Shown piece by piece: positions 26,410-35,812 of a DNA stretch of 64,000 nucleotides. Both the position numbers and the translations under genes were made by a program. This DNA comes from Ilyomonas limi (GTDB lineage Bacteria > Bacteroidota > Bacteroidia > Chitinophagales > Chitinophagaceae), in contig NZ_SZQL01000004.1 in NCBI RefSeq assembly GCF_005233845.1, positions 201,501-265,500 on the forward strand. Direction: 5' to 3'. How positions within the stretch are numbered: the first letter of the stretch is position 1; every line of letters starts with the position of its first letter. The notes beneath the pieces are model-generated. The model worked only from the letters and a program-made list of their open reading frames with translations. It ran no database searches and was not told the DNA's origin.

Positions 26410-29241
26410 TCATTGCCTTAGGTTAAACCCTCTGTTAATAGTATTTGCTATAGTAGTAACATTAGCAGCCTCCGATTTCAGGGCTTCTGTTTGTACAAGA
26501 CCTGTGCTTGAGTGTACATCCGATAATATACTTTTTACAACCAAAGCGTTATTGGGATTATTTGTTACCTCCGGTTTGTTGAGCTGTTCTGTTAAAGCGG
26601 AAGCAGCCTGCAGCAATGCCTGTTCTTTTGCCTGCCTGTCTGGCGCATCGGCGGGCAACTTTGCTACCTCCTCCTGCTTATTACGAAAATCTTCCAGCAC
26701 TGCTGAAACATCTGCTCCGGCAACATTTACGACGGGATTAGAGCCAGTGGTATCTGCAGGATTGGTAGTGCCTCCGCCGGTGAACACTACAGAACCAATA
26801 CCAGTGGTATTTCTTAAGATATTACCTATGTCTGCTGTAGTATTAATCGGAATTTTTACTATAGGCGGTATTTTTACATCGGTTTGTGTGATGGTTGTAT
26901 TCAGGCTTTCTGCAATAGGATCTAATTGAGCCTTGAACAATTTTTGATAAGTAGGAATTTTTTCGAACAATTTGGGTACATCAAATTGGGGAATCTGAGG
27001 TAATGGCAGTGGTTTTACAACAATAGGATCAGGTACAATATCATTATCAATGTTGGCATAAGGCAGCATAAAATCGGCAACTACTGCACTGTCATTAGCC
27101 GTATATACCAATACAAAAGTACCGCCACGCAATACACCGCCGGCGTGTTCCAAACCCGGGTTTTTGGCGAGATAATTTCCAAGCATCAAACCTTGCCTTT
27201 TTTGGTCAAAATGTTGTTTGAACAAATCATCAATCAAATCAGCTTTATATATCACATCTGTATTGATAACAAAATCGTGGGGCGGCGCCGTATTGGAGAA
27301 TGTAAATTGCTGGGTATTTTGTTTGAAAAAATTGGCAGAGGTGATAGCATTTTGTACATCAGTTTTATACGTTTCTAAGTTGAAACCTGTGCCGGTGATA
27401 GCTCCATCTGCAAGCACTTTATTTTTAGCATTTGTGAAACCATTGGCTGCCGAGGCAATAATAGGCTTTGTAGTTTCAGTATCACTAATCTGGCTCAACA
27501 TACCCGAATTCACCAGGTCTACCTGGTTCATGTGATCGTTTAATGTGTTTCGTACAAAAGCTTCATGAAGATTCAGGTAAGGGAAGTTCCAGGGTCTTAT
27601 TGGAATGGTGTTAATATCGCGTTCAACTTGTACTGTTATAAGGTTAATAGGCAGGTTATTATTTACAATCAAATCATTCAACACTCTCTCCACATCCTGG
27701 TATTTGAAGCCGATATGCCCTTCAATCCTAAAGAAAGTATAAGGCAATATATTGAACGACAATGGAGAAAAAACAGAAGATTTACTTGCATATTTATTAG
27801 CAGCATACGACAATATTTCGTTCTCTTTTTTTCGCACATTGGCATCGTAGCTCCAATATAAGTTTGCAGGAAGATTGGTATTAATGTCATAGTAGAAAGG
27901 CAGACTTCTTTTTCCCAAAGGTTGGTCTTCAAAATAGCCTGGTGTTATTTTAATACTTTCAGTTACAGGAGGCAGTGTAGCGGTGGTTGGAATTTTAAAA
28001 TTGTGTATCATGGAATGAATGCGCATGAAACAAAATTTTATCTTCTCCATATTCTCCTCTTTGTTATTTAATACCGGTGATTCATAAAATGAATGACGAT
28101 ATTGATTATCTATCAGTATAGGGGTAAACCGTTTTATTAGTAAACCAATATCAAACCGTAAGCGCCCTATAACAGGAGGAAGAAATATGGGTGGACGTGG
28201 CAAAGAAACAGGCGGCGAAGCCGGAATATTTCCTCCTGTATCATTCGCAACCGCTGCGGTTCTGATAGTTCCTAATAAAACATGTTTAGGAAAGAGGGCA
28301 ACATCGGGGCAGCACATCATGTTATCGCCAAAAAGCACTTCGCGCATTTCGTTATATGCACAGGTAAGATCTCTTGCAAAATCATACACGTATTGGGCAT
28401 AAATGGATGTGCCTATATTGAAATGCGTGTCAAGCAACTGGTTCCATTCGCTTGTTGGGTCTACTCCGTCAAATTCATCCTGTAAAACAACCTGACAGGT
28501 TTGATAAGCTTTCACCAGTTTTTCTTTAATTTCCGATCTAATGCTGAATGTATTGGTAAAAGAAGTGTTCAGTTCAGCATATTGCGAGATGGCCGTAGTT
28601 ATAATAGCCCTTGGCATAGCTATATCATCCAGTGCAAAATAATTTTTGTTCAGTGGTGGAATGCTTTGCAATAATGCGCTCAGATTGTCTTTATGTATCA
28701 GTAAAACTTTGAGTTCTCTTACAGCTTGTGCGCCTTTGTTATCACAATCGGTACCGGTGCATACATCAGGATCATTCTGGTAATCCTCGAGGTATAATAC
28801 ACCTACATAATCCTTTACTAACGTATTGGTTACTTCTTCAAACTTTGTAAAATCGTCACCGGTGTCGGTATCTGTTGTACTGCTGCTTAACTGATAAATA
28901 GTAACCACTTGCTCATTATCCATGCGGAAATAAGGATACCTGGCATTGTTATCTTCAAAAAGGGCATATCGGTCAAACGCCTGGTCTGCATCTATATGCA
29001 GCAGGTCGCCATCGCTGGTAATGGCAGTTCCTTTTGATACTGCAATTTGTTTGTTTTCCAACTGACCAATTTCCAGCCCGCAAATAATGCCAATACCAAG
29101 CCCTCTGGTACGTGTTAATCTGGTTTGTACATCCAGGTAGTTGAACAAATCGTTCAACTGGTCAGCCGTTAATACCTGGTCGTTTTCAAAAATGGTAAAC
29201 CGGGTATTATCTTTAGTGGCAGCAGCTAATACGTTAGCCAT
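26410..29241 (-). CDS. Large eCIS-locus structural protein of unknown role (fibre position)
   Basis: 943 residues. The N terminus FENDQVLTADQLNDLFNYLD, then TRLTRTRGLGIGIICGLEIG, is a pattern I associate with large proteins of Bacteroidota injection-system loci. Residues 330-380 contain a Pro-rich piece (PASPPVSLPRPPIFLPPVIG). The C-terminal 250 residues are rich in Pro, Thr, Asn and Asp (ending TIANTINRGFNLRQ). The gene lies between baseplate and tape-measure genes, where Afp loci have the tail-fibre gene. A fibre or baseplate-periphery role is therefore inferred from position; no adhesin fold is recognisable. Confidence 0.75.
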   Translation of the reverse strand: MANVLAAATKDNTRFTIFENDQVLTADQLNDLFNYLDVQTRLTRTRGLGIGIICGLEIGQLENKQIAVSKGTAITSDGDLLHIDADQAFDRYALFEDNNARYPYFRMDNEQVVTIYQLSSSTTDTDTGDDFTKFEEVTNTLVKDYVGVLYLEDYQNDPDVCTGTDCDNKGAQAVRELKVLLIHKDNLSALLQSIPPLNKNYFALDDIAMPRAIITTAISQYAELNTSFTNTFSIRSEIKEKLVKAYQTCQVVLQDEFDGVDPTSEWNQLLDTHFNIGTSIYAQYVYDFARDLTCAYNEMREVLFGDNMMCCPDVALFPKHVLLGTIRTAAVANDTGGNIPASPPVSLPRPPIFLPPVIGRLRFDIGLLIKRFTPILIDNQYRHSFYESPVLNNKEENMEKIKFCFMRIHSMIHNFKIPTTATLPPVTESIKITPGYFEDQPLGKRSLPFYYDINTNLPANLYWSYDANVRKKENEILSYAANKYASKSSVFSPLSFNILPYTFFRIEGHIGFKYQDVERVLNDLIVNNNLPINLITVQVERDINTIPIRPWNFPYLNLHEAFVRNTLNDHMNQVDLVNSGMLSQISDTETTKPIIASAANGFTNAKNKVLADGAITGTGFNLETYKTDVQNAITSANFFKQNTQQFTFSNTAPPHDFVINTDVIYKADLIDDLFKQHFDQKRQGLMLGNYLAKNPGLEHAGGVLRGGTFVLVYTANDSAVVADFMLPYANIDNDIVPDPIVVKPLPLPQIPQFDVPKLFEKIPTYQKLFKAQLDPIAESLNTTITQTDVKIPPIVKIPINTTADIGNILRNTTGIGSVVFTGGGTTNPADTTGSNPVVNVAGADVSAVLEDFRNKQEEVAKLPADAPDRQAKEQALLQAASALTEQLNKPEVTNNPNNALVVKSILSDVHSSTGLVQTEALKSEAANVTTIANTINRGFNLRQ

Positions 29242-29245
29242 AATG

Positions 29246-31870
29246 TTAGGTTTTAAGTGAGCCTAAAGTGTTCTGATTCAATAAAAATAGCTTACGCTCT
29301 TCTGTGTTTTTGCAGTCTTCCAAACGTGCTTTCGGATACACCGTTTTAAGTGCGGTAAGTATTTTTATAAATCGTATGGTGATTGCTTTATTAATATCCT
29401 CCAATATGCCTGCTTTTACTTGCAGCCAATCCTTATAAGCCATTTCAAATTCCCGCAGGTCTTCATTACTTACCCAGCATATTTTTGGAAAAAGGTGTGC
29501 AGGTGTTTCTGTCCTGATTACTCTTTCGCAATAACGCCGGAAATCCATGTTTAAAAACCGTTTTGCATAGGCAGGCAGTACAATACTTATTCTGAATGAG
29601 TAAGGATCAGTGTCGTTACATTCATCACAATTATCATCTACACAAATTGGCAATAAATCTTCATCTGTAATGGTTGGAGGTTCTACGGGCGATGCAGGAG
29701 GAGATGAAGGCAGTGCAGTTCCCGCTTTATCAAATAGTAATAAATTTTCAACGACAAACATTCCTTCTTCCGACTGATTTTCGAGCATCAAAGTGACGAA
29801 GTTGTTTATGGCTGTTTGTGCCAAAATGGTGGAAGTAAAAGTATTGTTACTAACGCCAATAATGTTTCCGGCTTTGTCTTTTAACTGATAAGTGAACGTG
29901 TGAGCAGCAGTGTCTTCGATAATGGAGAAATTAGCAATGTTGTTTACATATTCAAATGCAGCTTCCAGGTTGTTTGCTGCTGTTTCCTCACTATCAAAAG
30001 TTTCACTTGATTTTAATAATATCTGATTACTTCTGTTGTCAATGATTTCAAACCAAAAAACGGTAACATTACTTTCATTCACCTCTTGCAGGATAGCAGT
30101 GTACACATTCACAAGGTTGCGGCGTTTAATATTTTTAAAACCTAATAATCTTTCCAGCCTTTTTTCCAACCCACTCATATTATCCGTATCCCATAATGCT
30201 AAAGCATCAGTATAATTGTAAGCTGCAAAACGTTGGCTGCTGTATTCAGGATAGTTTTTCAGAAACTGCATTTTGACATCAACTGTTGCTTTTGGATCGG
30301 CATTTGGAAAAACAAATTGCAATATGTTGACGTAATCAAAAAAGGACTCTGCAAAGCGCGACAATAAATGGTCGAGAAACAGGTTCCTTCGCTGGTAATA
30401 AGAACTTGAAGCCGTTGTTTCGGCAGCAGTTTGGATGCTATCAGCAATTGTTGAAGGATTACTGAACAGCTCGTTTGCATCTTTAATGGTATTTACCACC
30501 TGCGTAAAATAAGTGTGCTGCTCGTCGCGCAAAGAAAACAGGTTGCGTAAGTGAGTCAGTTGCGATAAATAATTAGCGAGTTGCTGATCGAAGAATAACA
30601 GATAAGCTTGTAATTGTTTAGCCTGTACTTTTCGTGCATCCGAAGCATTGGCGGGCAATCCCCAAAGACCAATGCCGTAATTTTTGGGGTACTCGTTTTG
30701 AACAGAATAATACGCTTCTACGTTTTGAAAGCTGCCTGTAGGGTAAGTAATGTCTTCGGTTGTTACCAAATCATTGGCTGTAATGTAGTTGGACATTAAA
30801 GTATCGAACTTCATTTTTACCTGTCCCAAATCTCCCAGGTCCGGACGAAAGGGAATACCATCTTTATATAGCAGTACATTGGATGCCGCAATGTTTAGTA
30901 TTGGCTGCATACCATCCGTTACATCAATAATCCATTTGTTGGGCAAGCTCTTTATTTGGTCAACCGGATTAAAAATAATATCCAGTATGTTTACCACACC
31001 CTCTACCTTCAGTATTGCTTCCATTATATCCGACAAATGCAACTCGGTTTTTAGCTCCGATGCTTTCAATTCTTCTTCTTTAATAAATCCATGCTCCAGC
31101 AGTGTACCTTCAAAAATTCTATCAGCACTAACTTTATCATCCAGCAATTCTTTTAGTGAATAAAAGCGGATTAATGGCGTGAGATGCAATTGAATATTAA
31201 AGAAGATCTGCGCCAGCGTGTCAAAGGGATTGGCGTTTGATTTAATTTCTATTTCACTGCATATACGGAAGTCTTGCTTGGCAACTTCATCGATGTTGGT
31301 AAAGTCTTCGCACAGGTTGCGGTTTGCCATCAGCAATGCGCGGGCTTTGTTTTTAGTGGCTTCCCTTTCGCTGTCGGGAATGTCTGTATCATATTCCAGC
31401 AATACATCGTAATAGCCGTTTATAGCAACCGTTTCCCACTTTTTACTTTCGGGCTGCAGGTGTGTTAGTTTTTTATGGGTGATGTCTGCAAAAACAGTTT
31501 CACTTCTCTTTTTTAGCCATGCATTTTGTACGCCATCAATATCAATAATTAATTTTCGATAATCGTTGAGCGTAACCGCTTTATTCGGAAAAATTTGTTT
31601 GGCAGAAAAGAAATGATCATGAATATTCTGAACTGTATTTTCTTTGGTTGCCAGTAGATCAGGGATAGAATAATTGGCGCGATAACTTAAATCGGTAATA
31701 GCATAACACAACAATTCAAGCGAGGTAATACCGGGGTCATGAATGTTGTAATCTGTCCAGATGGAAGAGGCAGTTTGTTCAATATGCGCAATGCCTATTT
31801 CCCTCAATGCTTCATAATCGAAGGCAGGATTTTCCGGTTTTTGCGTTGATATGGTCACAGGCGCCTGCAT
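29246..31870 (-). CDS. eCIS baseplate protein (Afp12-like)
   Basis: About 874 residues. The N-terminal segment SSIWTDYNIHDPGITSLELL, then CYAITDLSYRANY, is a hallmark of the second large baseplate wedge protein of contractile injection systems. Later parts include KNYGIGLWGLP, QLQAYLLFFDQQLANYLSQL and a Cys-containing CVDDNCDEC segment near residue 780. The frame opens with TTG at 31876, overlapping the stop of the preceding gene; the ATG at 31870 is the better start. It would form the hexameric or trimeric baseplate ring with the Afp11-like protein encoded just upstream. Confidence 0.85.
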   Translation of the reverse strand: MQAPVTISTQKPENPAFDYEALREIGIAHIEQTASSIWTDYNIHDPGITSLELLCYAITDLSYRANYSIPDLLATKENTVQNIHDHFFSAKQIFPNKAVTLNDYRKLIIDIDGVQNAWLKKRSETVFADITHKKLTHLQPESKKWETVAINGYYDVLLEYDTDIPDSEREATKNKARALLMANRNLCEDFTNIDEVAKQDFRICSEIEIKSNANPFDTLAQIFFNIQLHLTPLIRFYSLKELLDDKVSADRIFEGTLLEHGFIKEEELKASELKTELHLSDIMEAILKVEGVVNILDIIFNPVDQIKSLPNKWIIDVTDGMQPILNIAASNVLLYKDGIPFRPDLGDLGQVKMKFDTLMSNYITANDLVTTEDITYPTGSFQNVEAYYSVQNEYPKNYGIGLWGLPANASDARKVQAKQLQAYLLFFDQQLANYLSQLTHLRNLFSLRDEQHTYFTQVVNTIKDANELFSNPSTIADSIQTAAETTASSSYYQRRNLFLDHLLSRFAESFFDYVNILQFVFPNADPKATVDVKMQFLKNYPEYSSQRFAAYNYTDALALWDTDNMSGLEKRLERLLGFKNIKRRNLVNVYTAILQEVNESNVTVFWFEIIDNRSNQILLKSSETFDSEETAANNLEAAFEYVNNIANFSIIEDTAAHTFTYQLKDKAGNIIGVSNNTFTSTILAQTAINNFVTLMLENQSEEGMFVVENLLLFDKAGTALPSSPPASPVEPPTITDEDLLPICVDDNCDECNDTDPYSFRISIVLPAYAKRFLNMDFRRYCERVIRTETPAHLFPKICWVSNEDLREFEMAYKDWLQVKAGILEDINKAITIRFIKILTALKTVYPKARLEDCKNTEERKLFLLNQNTLGSLKT

Positions 31871-31872
31871 AC

Positions 31873-34800
31873 TCAATAACTGGTTATTTGGTGGTGATCG
31901 GCTGACACAAGAATGGCGGCTGGATTGGAGGCTTCTACCACTTCTACGTCTTTAACAAACAGCGTCCTGCTGTTAAGTGAGTGATGTAAACGGAGGCTGG
32001 CAATAAAATCAACGGCTTCCAGCTCTTCCAAAAATTTTACAATCATTGACTTGGTTACTTTTCCTCCAAAATGAATATCGCTGCTTGTATCACTTATCCA
32101 TGGAGATAAAAACTCTTTAAGCTTCTGGTCAATTACACCTTGATAATAATTGAATTCAAAACCTGTTTTCAGTTTTAGCTGAACGGAAATGCTTACCGTT
32201 TCGTAATACGGATTGCTAACATGCAATTGCGTCCAGCTGGTGGTATGTTCCTGTAAAAAAATAGTTACTTCATCCAGCGTGTTTTTATCAACCCGTGGCT
32301 GTAAAGGATTAACGGCGTTTTTATTGGTTAAATCAGGAACGAGAATAACCAATACATTGCCAGGTGCATAAAAAGAGTTTTCAGTAGCGTGATTGATACA
32401 TTTTATTTTATGCACCGATGGAAAATGTTGCAGTATCAATCTTTCATAATCCCACAGGCTGATGCTTCTTTCTTTATGGCGCAACCGTTCACTTATGCGT
32501 ATATAATAATCTTCATCATCCTCCTGCATTCGCCCGCCAAAAGAAGCATACGGTTGCTTAACGCTTTTGATAGCTGCATTGCTGTTTTCCAGTTTATTGA
32601 TCGTATTAGCCGGCAATGGGGTAGCAAGATGTGCGGGATCATTGGCTTCATCTTCGAATATAGCAATAGCTGCACCGGCTTGCACATCTACCAGGCTGCA
32701 AACTGCATCGGGGTCTGCCTGTATGCTCCCTTTTAGCCACAGCAATCCATCGGGCATGATGGTGTTTTGTACAGTAGCTTCTTTCGGTATCAAAAACTTT
32801 ATCACACCACTGGTGAGAAAACTATTGGTAGTATCAAAAATAAAATCTGCATTGGTCAATTCTTTCCAGTAGTTGTCGCACAACACGCTCCAGCCTATAG
32901 CTGCTTTTGGCTTATCGGGATTGGCGCTGCCTTCTGCCATCTGAAACAATACGCAAGTAGAGTCTTCGGGAGCTAAGCCATTAAAACCTATAAAAAATTC
33001 GCCTTCATTCAAATAAGATGGTAATAACTTAACGATGGAATTATTAAGAAATGGATGCTGGCTTTTTGTATAAGCATGTTCCCGCATTTGCCCAAAAACA
33101 CCATAATGGAAAAATTCAATCTCTTCATCTACATAGTCGTTTAATGTAAGTCCGTTAAAAGGTGTTTTGGCAGTGGTAGCCGTATAGTTAAACGCGACAG
33201 ATTGTATCTCGGGTGCAAAGGGTTGAGCAGGAACAGAAATGGCAGCACCGGGTTTAACCGACTGCAGAACTGCATTGGCATATACGCCAGGAAATTCCCT
33301 AAAATAAAAGGTATGATTCAGTCTTATATTTAATACCCCTTTCCGGCTGTCGCGATAAGTATTAAGCAGTGTTTGTATGTAAGGGAGAACAGAAAAAACA
33401 GTTTTATTTACCCGGAGAACACTAAAATTGGGTGATAAATAACTAATGTCGGAACTGACCTTTTGAGCAAGCGTTTGACCCGGTGTTATAAAACCTGTTT
33501 TTATATAAGGAAGCGGGTAAAAAATAATTTTAGATGGGAAATTAGGATTATTAAATTCCCATTTAACATCTGTTCTTGCATCGGATGCATTAAAGAGCTG
33601 TATTGTTTGCGTTCCATTCCAATTGAAGCCATCACTAAAATTGGCCAACGCTGTAAAAGAATCATTTGTATTGGTTGTATTTGGATAGCCACTAAAATAA
33701 TCACTCAAACTTGCCTTAGGAATATTTTTCCAGCTTGCATTAACCGAGAAGTTTTTGAGCCGTTTTGAAAACGCTTCTTCACAATCAATTATAAAGTTGG
33801 CATTTACATCTGCCGCAGGGCCAAATGGAAAGAAAGGTTTTTTGTTGTTTACCGATCCAAGATCATTCTCCAACTGCAGGTCTTTCATTCCATTCACCTG
33901 CACCTCGATGGTTGCATCTACCAATTCACAATTTTTCAGATCATCATAACCAAAATCTGTTTTTTCATTATTAATCATAATTTGCATCAATGGATATATG
34001 GTGCTGAAACTTTGCCCGTGAATGGCAGCGCTATAATTAACAACGGATGGATCGTCTTTGGTAATGAGAAAAGAAAAGGCAGCAATAAAAGTAATATTAT
34101 CAGCAGAAGTGATAGTAGCACTGGTATTCTTTGGACCTATCCATCCTTTTTCACCGGTAATGCTGATTTTAAAAAGGTTTCTTGTAAAATTGATGCTTTT
34201 AGCTTTCTCCTGCAAGCCTTTTAATGTTAGTGAAACATTCACCGTTCTGTCGCCTTCTTTCATTCGCAAAACGGGGCTTGCGAGGCAAAAACCAATTTGT
34301 GCTGGCGGGAGTGCCGCATTGCCAAAAGCACTCCATTTTGGATTGTTTGCATCTAAAGTTGCACCCAAACCATCTGAAGAATTGGCTACCGGCGCAAAGC
34401 GGATAATATTTTTATTTACCGGCGAAACATACACCGATTTTAATTGGGCTATTTTTGCATTATTTACTACAATATCATGCGTTAGCTGGTAGTGTAAATC
34501 TTTTTTTGTGTTGTCTTTACCAGCGAGCAATACAGTTCCTGATGGCAACAATGTATCAGCCGTATTTTTCTTTAACTCAAAAACCACATGTGCTTTATCG
34601 GGCACTGCATTATTTTTATCCAGCGCCAACACCTCGCCGTAGTAAAAATCAAGATGCCGCTGTGTAAGTGTATTCATTACCTGCTGCGGGTATTCATATA
34701 CTTTCATGAATGTATCCCACAAAGCAAGATGCGGCGGCAATGAAGCGTTGGCTATAAGTGCGTTATATTCATCCATGCTCAGGTTGAAAAAATCTTCCCA

Positions 34801-35025
34801 GGTACCATTCTGATAATCCTTTAGAAAATCTCCTGTTGAACCAAGTCTGTTTATATCATAAAAATTGACCGCTTTTGCTATTTGTTTTAAGTAATTAAAA
34901 AAGTCTTCTTTTGTTCTGCCGTCAACAGGAACCAAAGCAGGATTGAGCCACTGCGAATATCGTTGCTGTTGGGTTTGTCCATCCCGTTTTAGTAGTATTT
35001 TATAATCAATGGCTTTGCTGCTCAT
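31873..35025 (-). CDS. eCIS baseplate protein, gpJ-like (Afp11-like)
   Basis: 1050 residues, a large baseplate wedge component. The C-terminal third shows baseplate J features: FGGRMQEDDEDYYIRISERL then RHKERSISLWDYERLIL, NVLVILVPDLTNKNAVNPL, and a final YNPYYETVSISV-type beta/alpha domain. The N-terminal region contains the conserved RYSQWLNPALVPVDGRTKED. Its start overlaps the gp25-like stop by 4 bases (ATGA) and its stop is 3 bases before the next start, so translation is coupled along the baseplate cassette. Confidence 0.87.
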   Translation of the reverse strand: MSSKAIDYKILLKRDGQTQQQRYSQWLNPALVPVDGRTKEDFFNYLKQIAKAVNFYDINRLGSTGDFLKDYQNGTWEDFFNLSMDEYNALIANASLPPHLALWDTFMKVYEYPQQVMNTLTQRHLDFYYGEVLALDKNNAVPDKAHVVFELKKNTADTLLPSGTVLLAGKDNTKKDLHYQLTHDIVVNNAKIAQLKSVYVSPVNKNIIRFAPVANSSDGLGATLDANNPKWSAFGNAALPPAQIGFCLASPVLRMKEGDRTVNVSLTLKGLQEKAKSINFTRNLFKISITGEKGWIGPKNTSATITSADNITFIAAFSFLITKDDPSVVNYSAAIHGQSFSTIYPLMQIMINNEKTDFGYDDLKNCELVDATIEVQVNGMKDLQLENDLGSVNNKKPFFPFGPAADVNANFIIDCEEAFSKRLKNFSVNASWKNIPKASLSDYFSGYPNTTNTNDSFTALANFSDGFNWNGTQTIQLFNASDARTDVKWEFNNPNFPSKIIFYPLPYIKTGFITPGQTLAQKVSSDISYLSPNFSVLRVNKTVFSVLPYIQTLLNTYRDSRKGVLNIRLNHTFYFREFPGVYANAVLQSVKPGAAISVPAQPFAPEIQSVAFNYTATTAKTPFNGLTLNDYVDEEIEFFHYGVFGQMREHAYTKSQHPFLNNSIVKLLPSYLNEGEFFIGFNGLAPEDSTCVLFQMAEGSANPDKPKAAIGWSVLCDNYWKELTNADFIFDTTNSFLTSGVIKFLIPKEATVQNTIMPDGLLWLKGSIQADPDAVCSLVDVQAGAAIAIFEDEANDPAHLATPLPANTINKLENSNAAIKSVKQPYASFGGRMQEDDEDYYIRISERLRHKERSISLWDYERLILQHFPSVHKIKCINHATENSFYAPGNVLVILVPDLTNKNAVNPLQPRVDKNTLDEVTIFLQEHTTSWTQLHVSNPYYETVSISVQLKLKTGFEFNYYQGVIDQKLKEFLSPWISDTSSDIHFGGKVTKSMIVKFLEELEAVDFIASLRLHHSLNSRTLFVKDVEVVEASNPAAILVSADHHQITSY

Positions 35026-35447
35026 GCTGTTTTGTTGTTAGCTTCATTCAAATAAAACGGATATACCAGATTGAATCTTGAATTCGTAGTGATAATATCA
35101 TACTCTACTATAATGTCGGCTCTGCCTTCAGTGAGAAATGTGGTATCCAGTTTTACACTTATCAACCGCAATCGGGGTTCATATAAGAGTATAGCATTTT
35201 TAACGGCGATTTTGATAGAAGTTTCGATGGTGGCATTCATGGGTTCAAACACATAGTTGTCCAGGTTGCATCCATATTCCGGTTGCAGAAATCTTTCGCC
35301 TATGGTAGTACTCAACAGAATCTCCAGGCTCTCTTTGATGTCCTCTTCATCGGCAACCAATGCCACTTCTCTGGTGGTTTTAGAAAAGGTGGGCGGGAAG
35401 CTCCAGCCCCTTCCAAGAAAAGATAAATTGTTATCAGTTGTAGCCAT
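35022..35447 (-). CDS. GPW/gp25-like baseplate protein (Afp9-like)
   Basis: 141 residues of the T4 gp25/P2 gpW family of baseplate wedge proteins. Diagnostic are FLGRGWSFPP near the N terminus, the EDIKESLEILLSTTIGERFL helix, and YEPRL with the family EPR motif. It is compact and soluble, as expected of the wedge core that nucleates sheath assembly. First gene after a 126-base gap that contains a hairpin, then coupled by ATGA overlap to the next baseplate gene. Confidence 0.93.
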   Translation of the reverse strand: MATTDNNLSFLGRGWSFPPTFSKTTREVALVADEEDIKESLEILLSTTIGERFLQPEYGCNLDNYVFEPMNATIETSIKIAVKNAILLYEPRLRLISVKLDTTFLTEGRADIIVEYDIITTNSRFNLVYPFYLNEANNKTA

Positions 35448-35504
35448 TTTACCTCGTCGTTATACTGATTAAAATGCTTAAGTTTTTTATCCTGACCTTA
35501 TCCC

Positions 35505-35533
35505 GGCTCCCCTCCTTTGGAGAGGAGCATTGA
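35505..35533. repeat. Intergenic hairpin inside the eCIS operon
   Basis: A CTCCCCTCC arm and a GGAGAGGAG arm pair around a short TTT loop, with one mismatch. It lies between the gp25-like gene and the 77-aa gene, one of the two appreciable gaps in the structural operon. It is a common intergenic palindrome type in Bacteroidota and may attenuate or stabilise the transcript. Confidence 0.45.
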
Positions 35534-35573
35534 AAAATTTGAACAGCTTTTCAATTAATGGTCATTTTAACAT

Positions 35574-35807
35574 TTATGATCCTTCTATCTCCACATCAAA
35601 CTTATAATCAAGCTCTGTTTCAGGTTTTACAATAAATGCTTCAGGATGTGCTACCAGATGCTGCACTACGCCTTGTGCAATGGCTATAAACATCAGTTTC
35701 ATCTGGTCTGAAGTGGGCGTATCACCTCTCACCCTGTCCCATGCTGTTTGTATAGCCTCTGCCATGCTGTTTCTAAAGTCTGCTGTTGAGCCTGCTTTTA
35801 ATGACAT
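35574..35807 (-). CDS. Small conserved eCIS-locus protein
   Basis: 77 residues: an N-terminal DFRNSMAEAIQTAWD helix, then MKLMFIAIAQGVVQHLVAHP and a short acidic tail. I recognise the pattern (AQGVV.HL..) as a small protein repeatedly found between spike and gp25 genes of eCIS loci, but it has no assigned function. It has no PAAR glycine/proline pattern, so it is not a normal spike tip despite lying in the Afp10 area. Its start is 5 bases after the stop of the spike gene. Confidence 0.75.
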   Translation of the reverse strand: MSLKAGSTADFRNSMAEAIQTAWDRVRGDTPTSDQMKLMFIAIAQGVVQHLVAHPEAFIVKPETELDYKFDVEIEGS

Positions 35808-35812
35808 ATTAT

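Noticed and set aside
35505-35533. Strong terminator splitting the eCIS operon
   Set aside because: The hairpin has no T-run in the transcribed direction, so it is listed only as a repeat.
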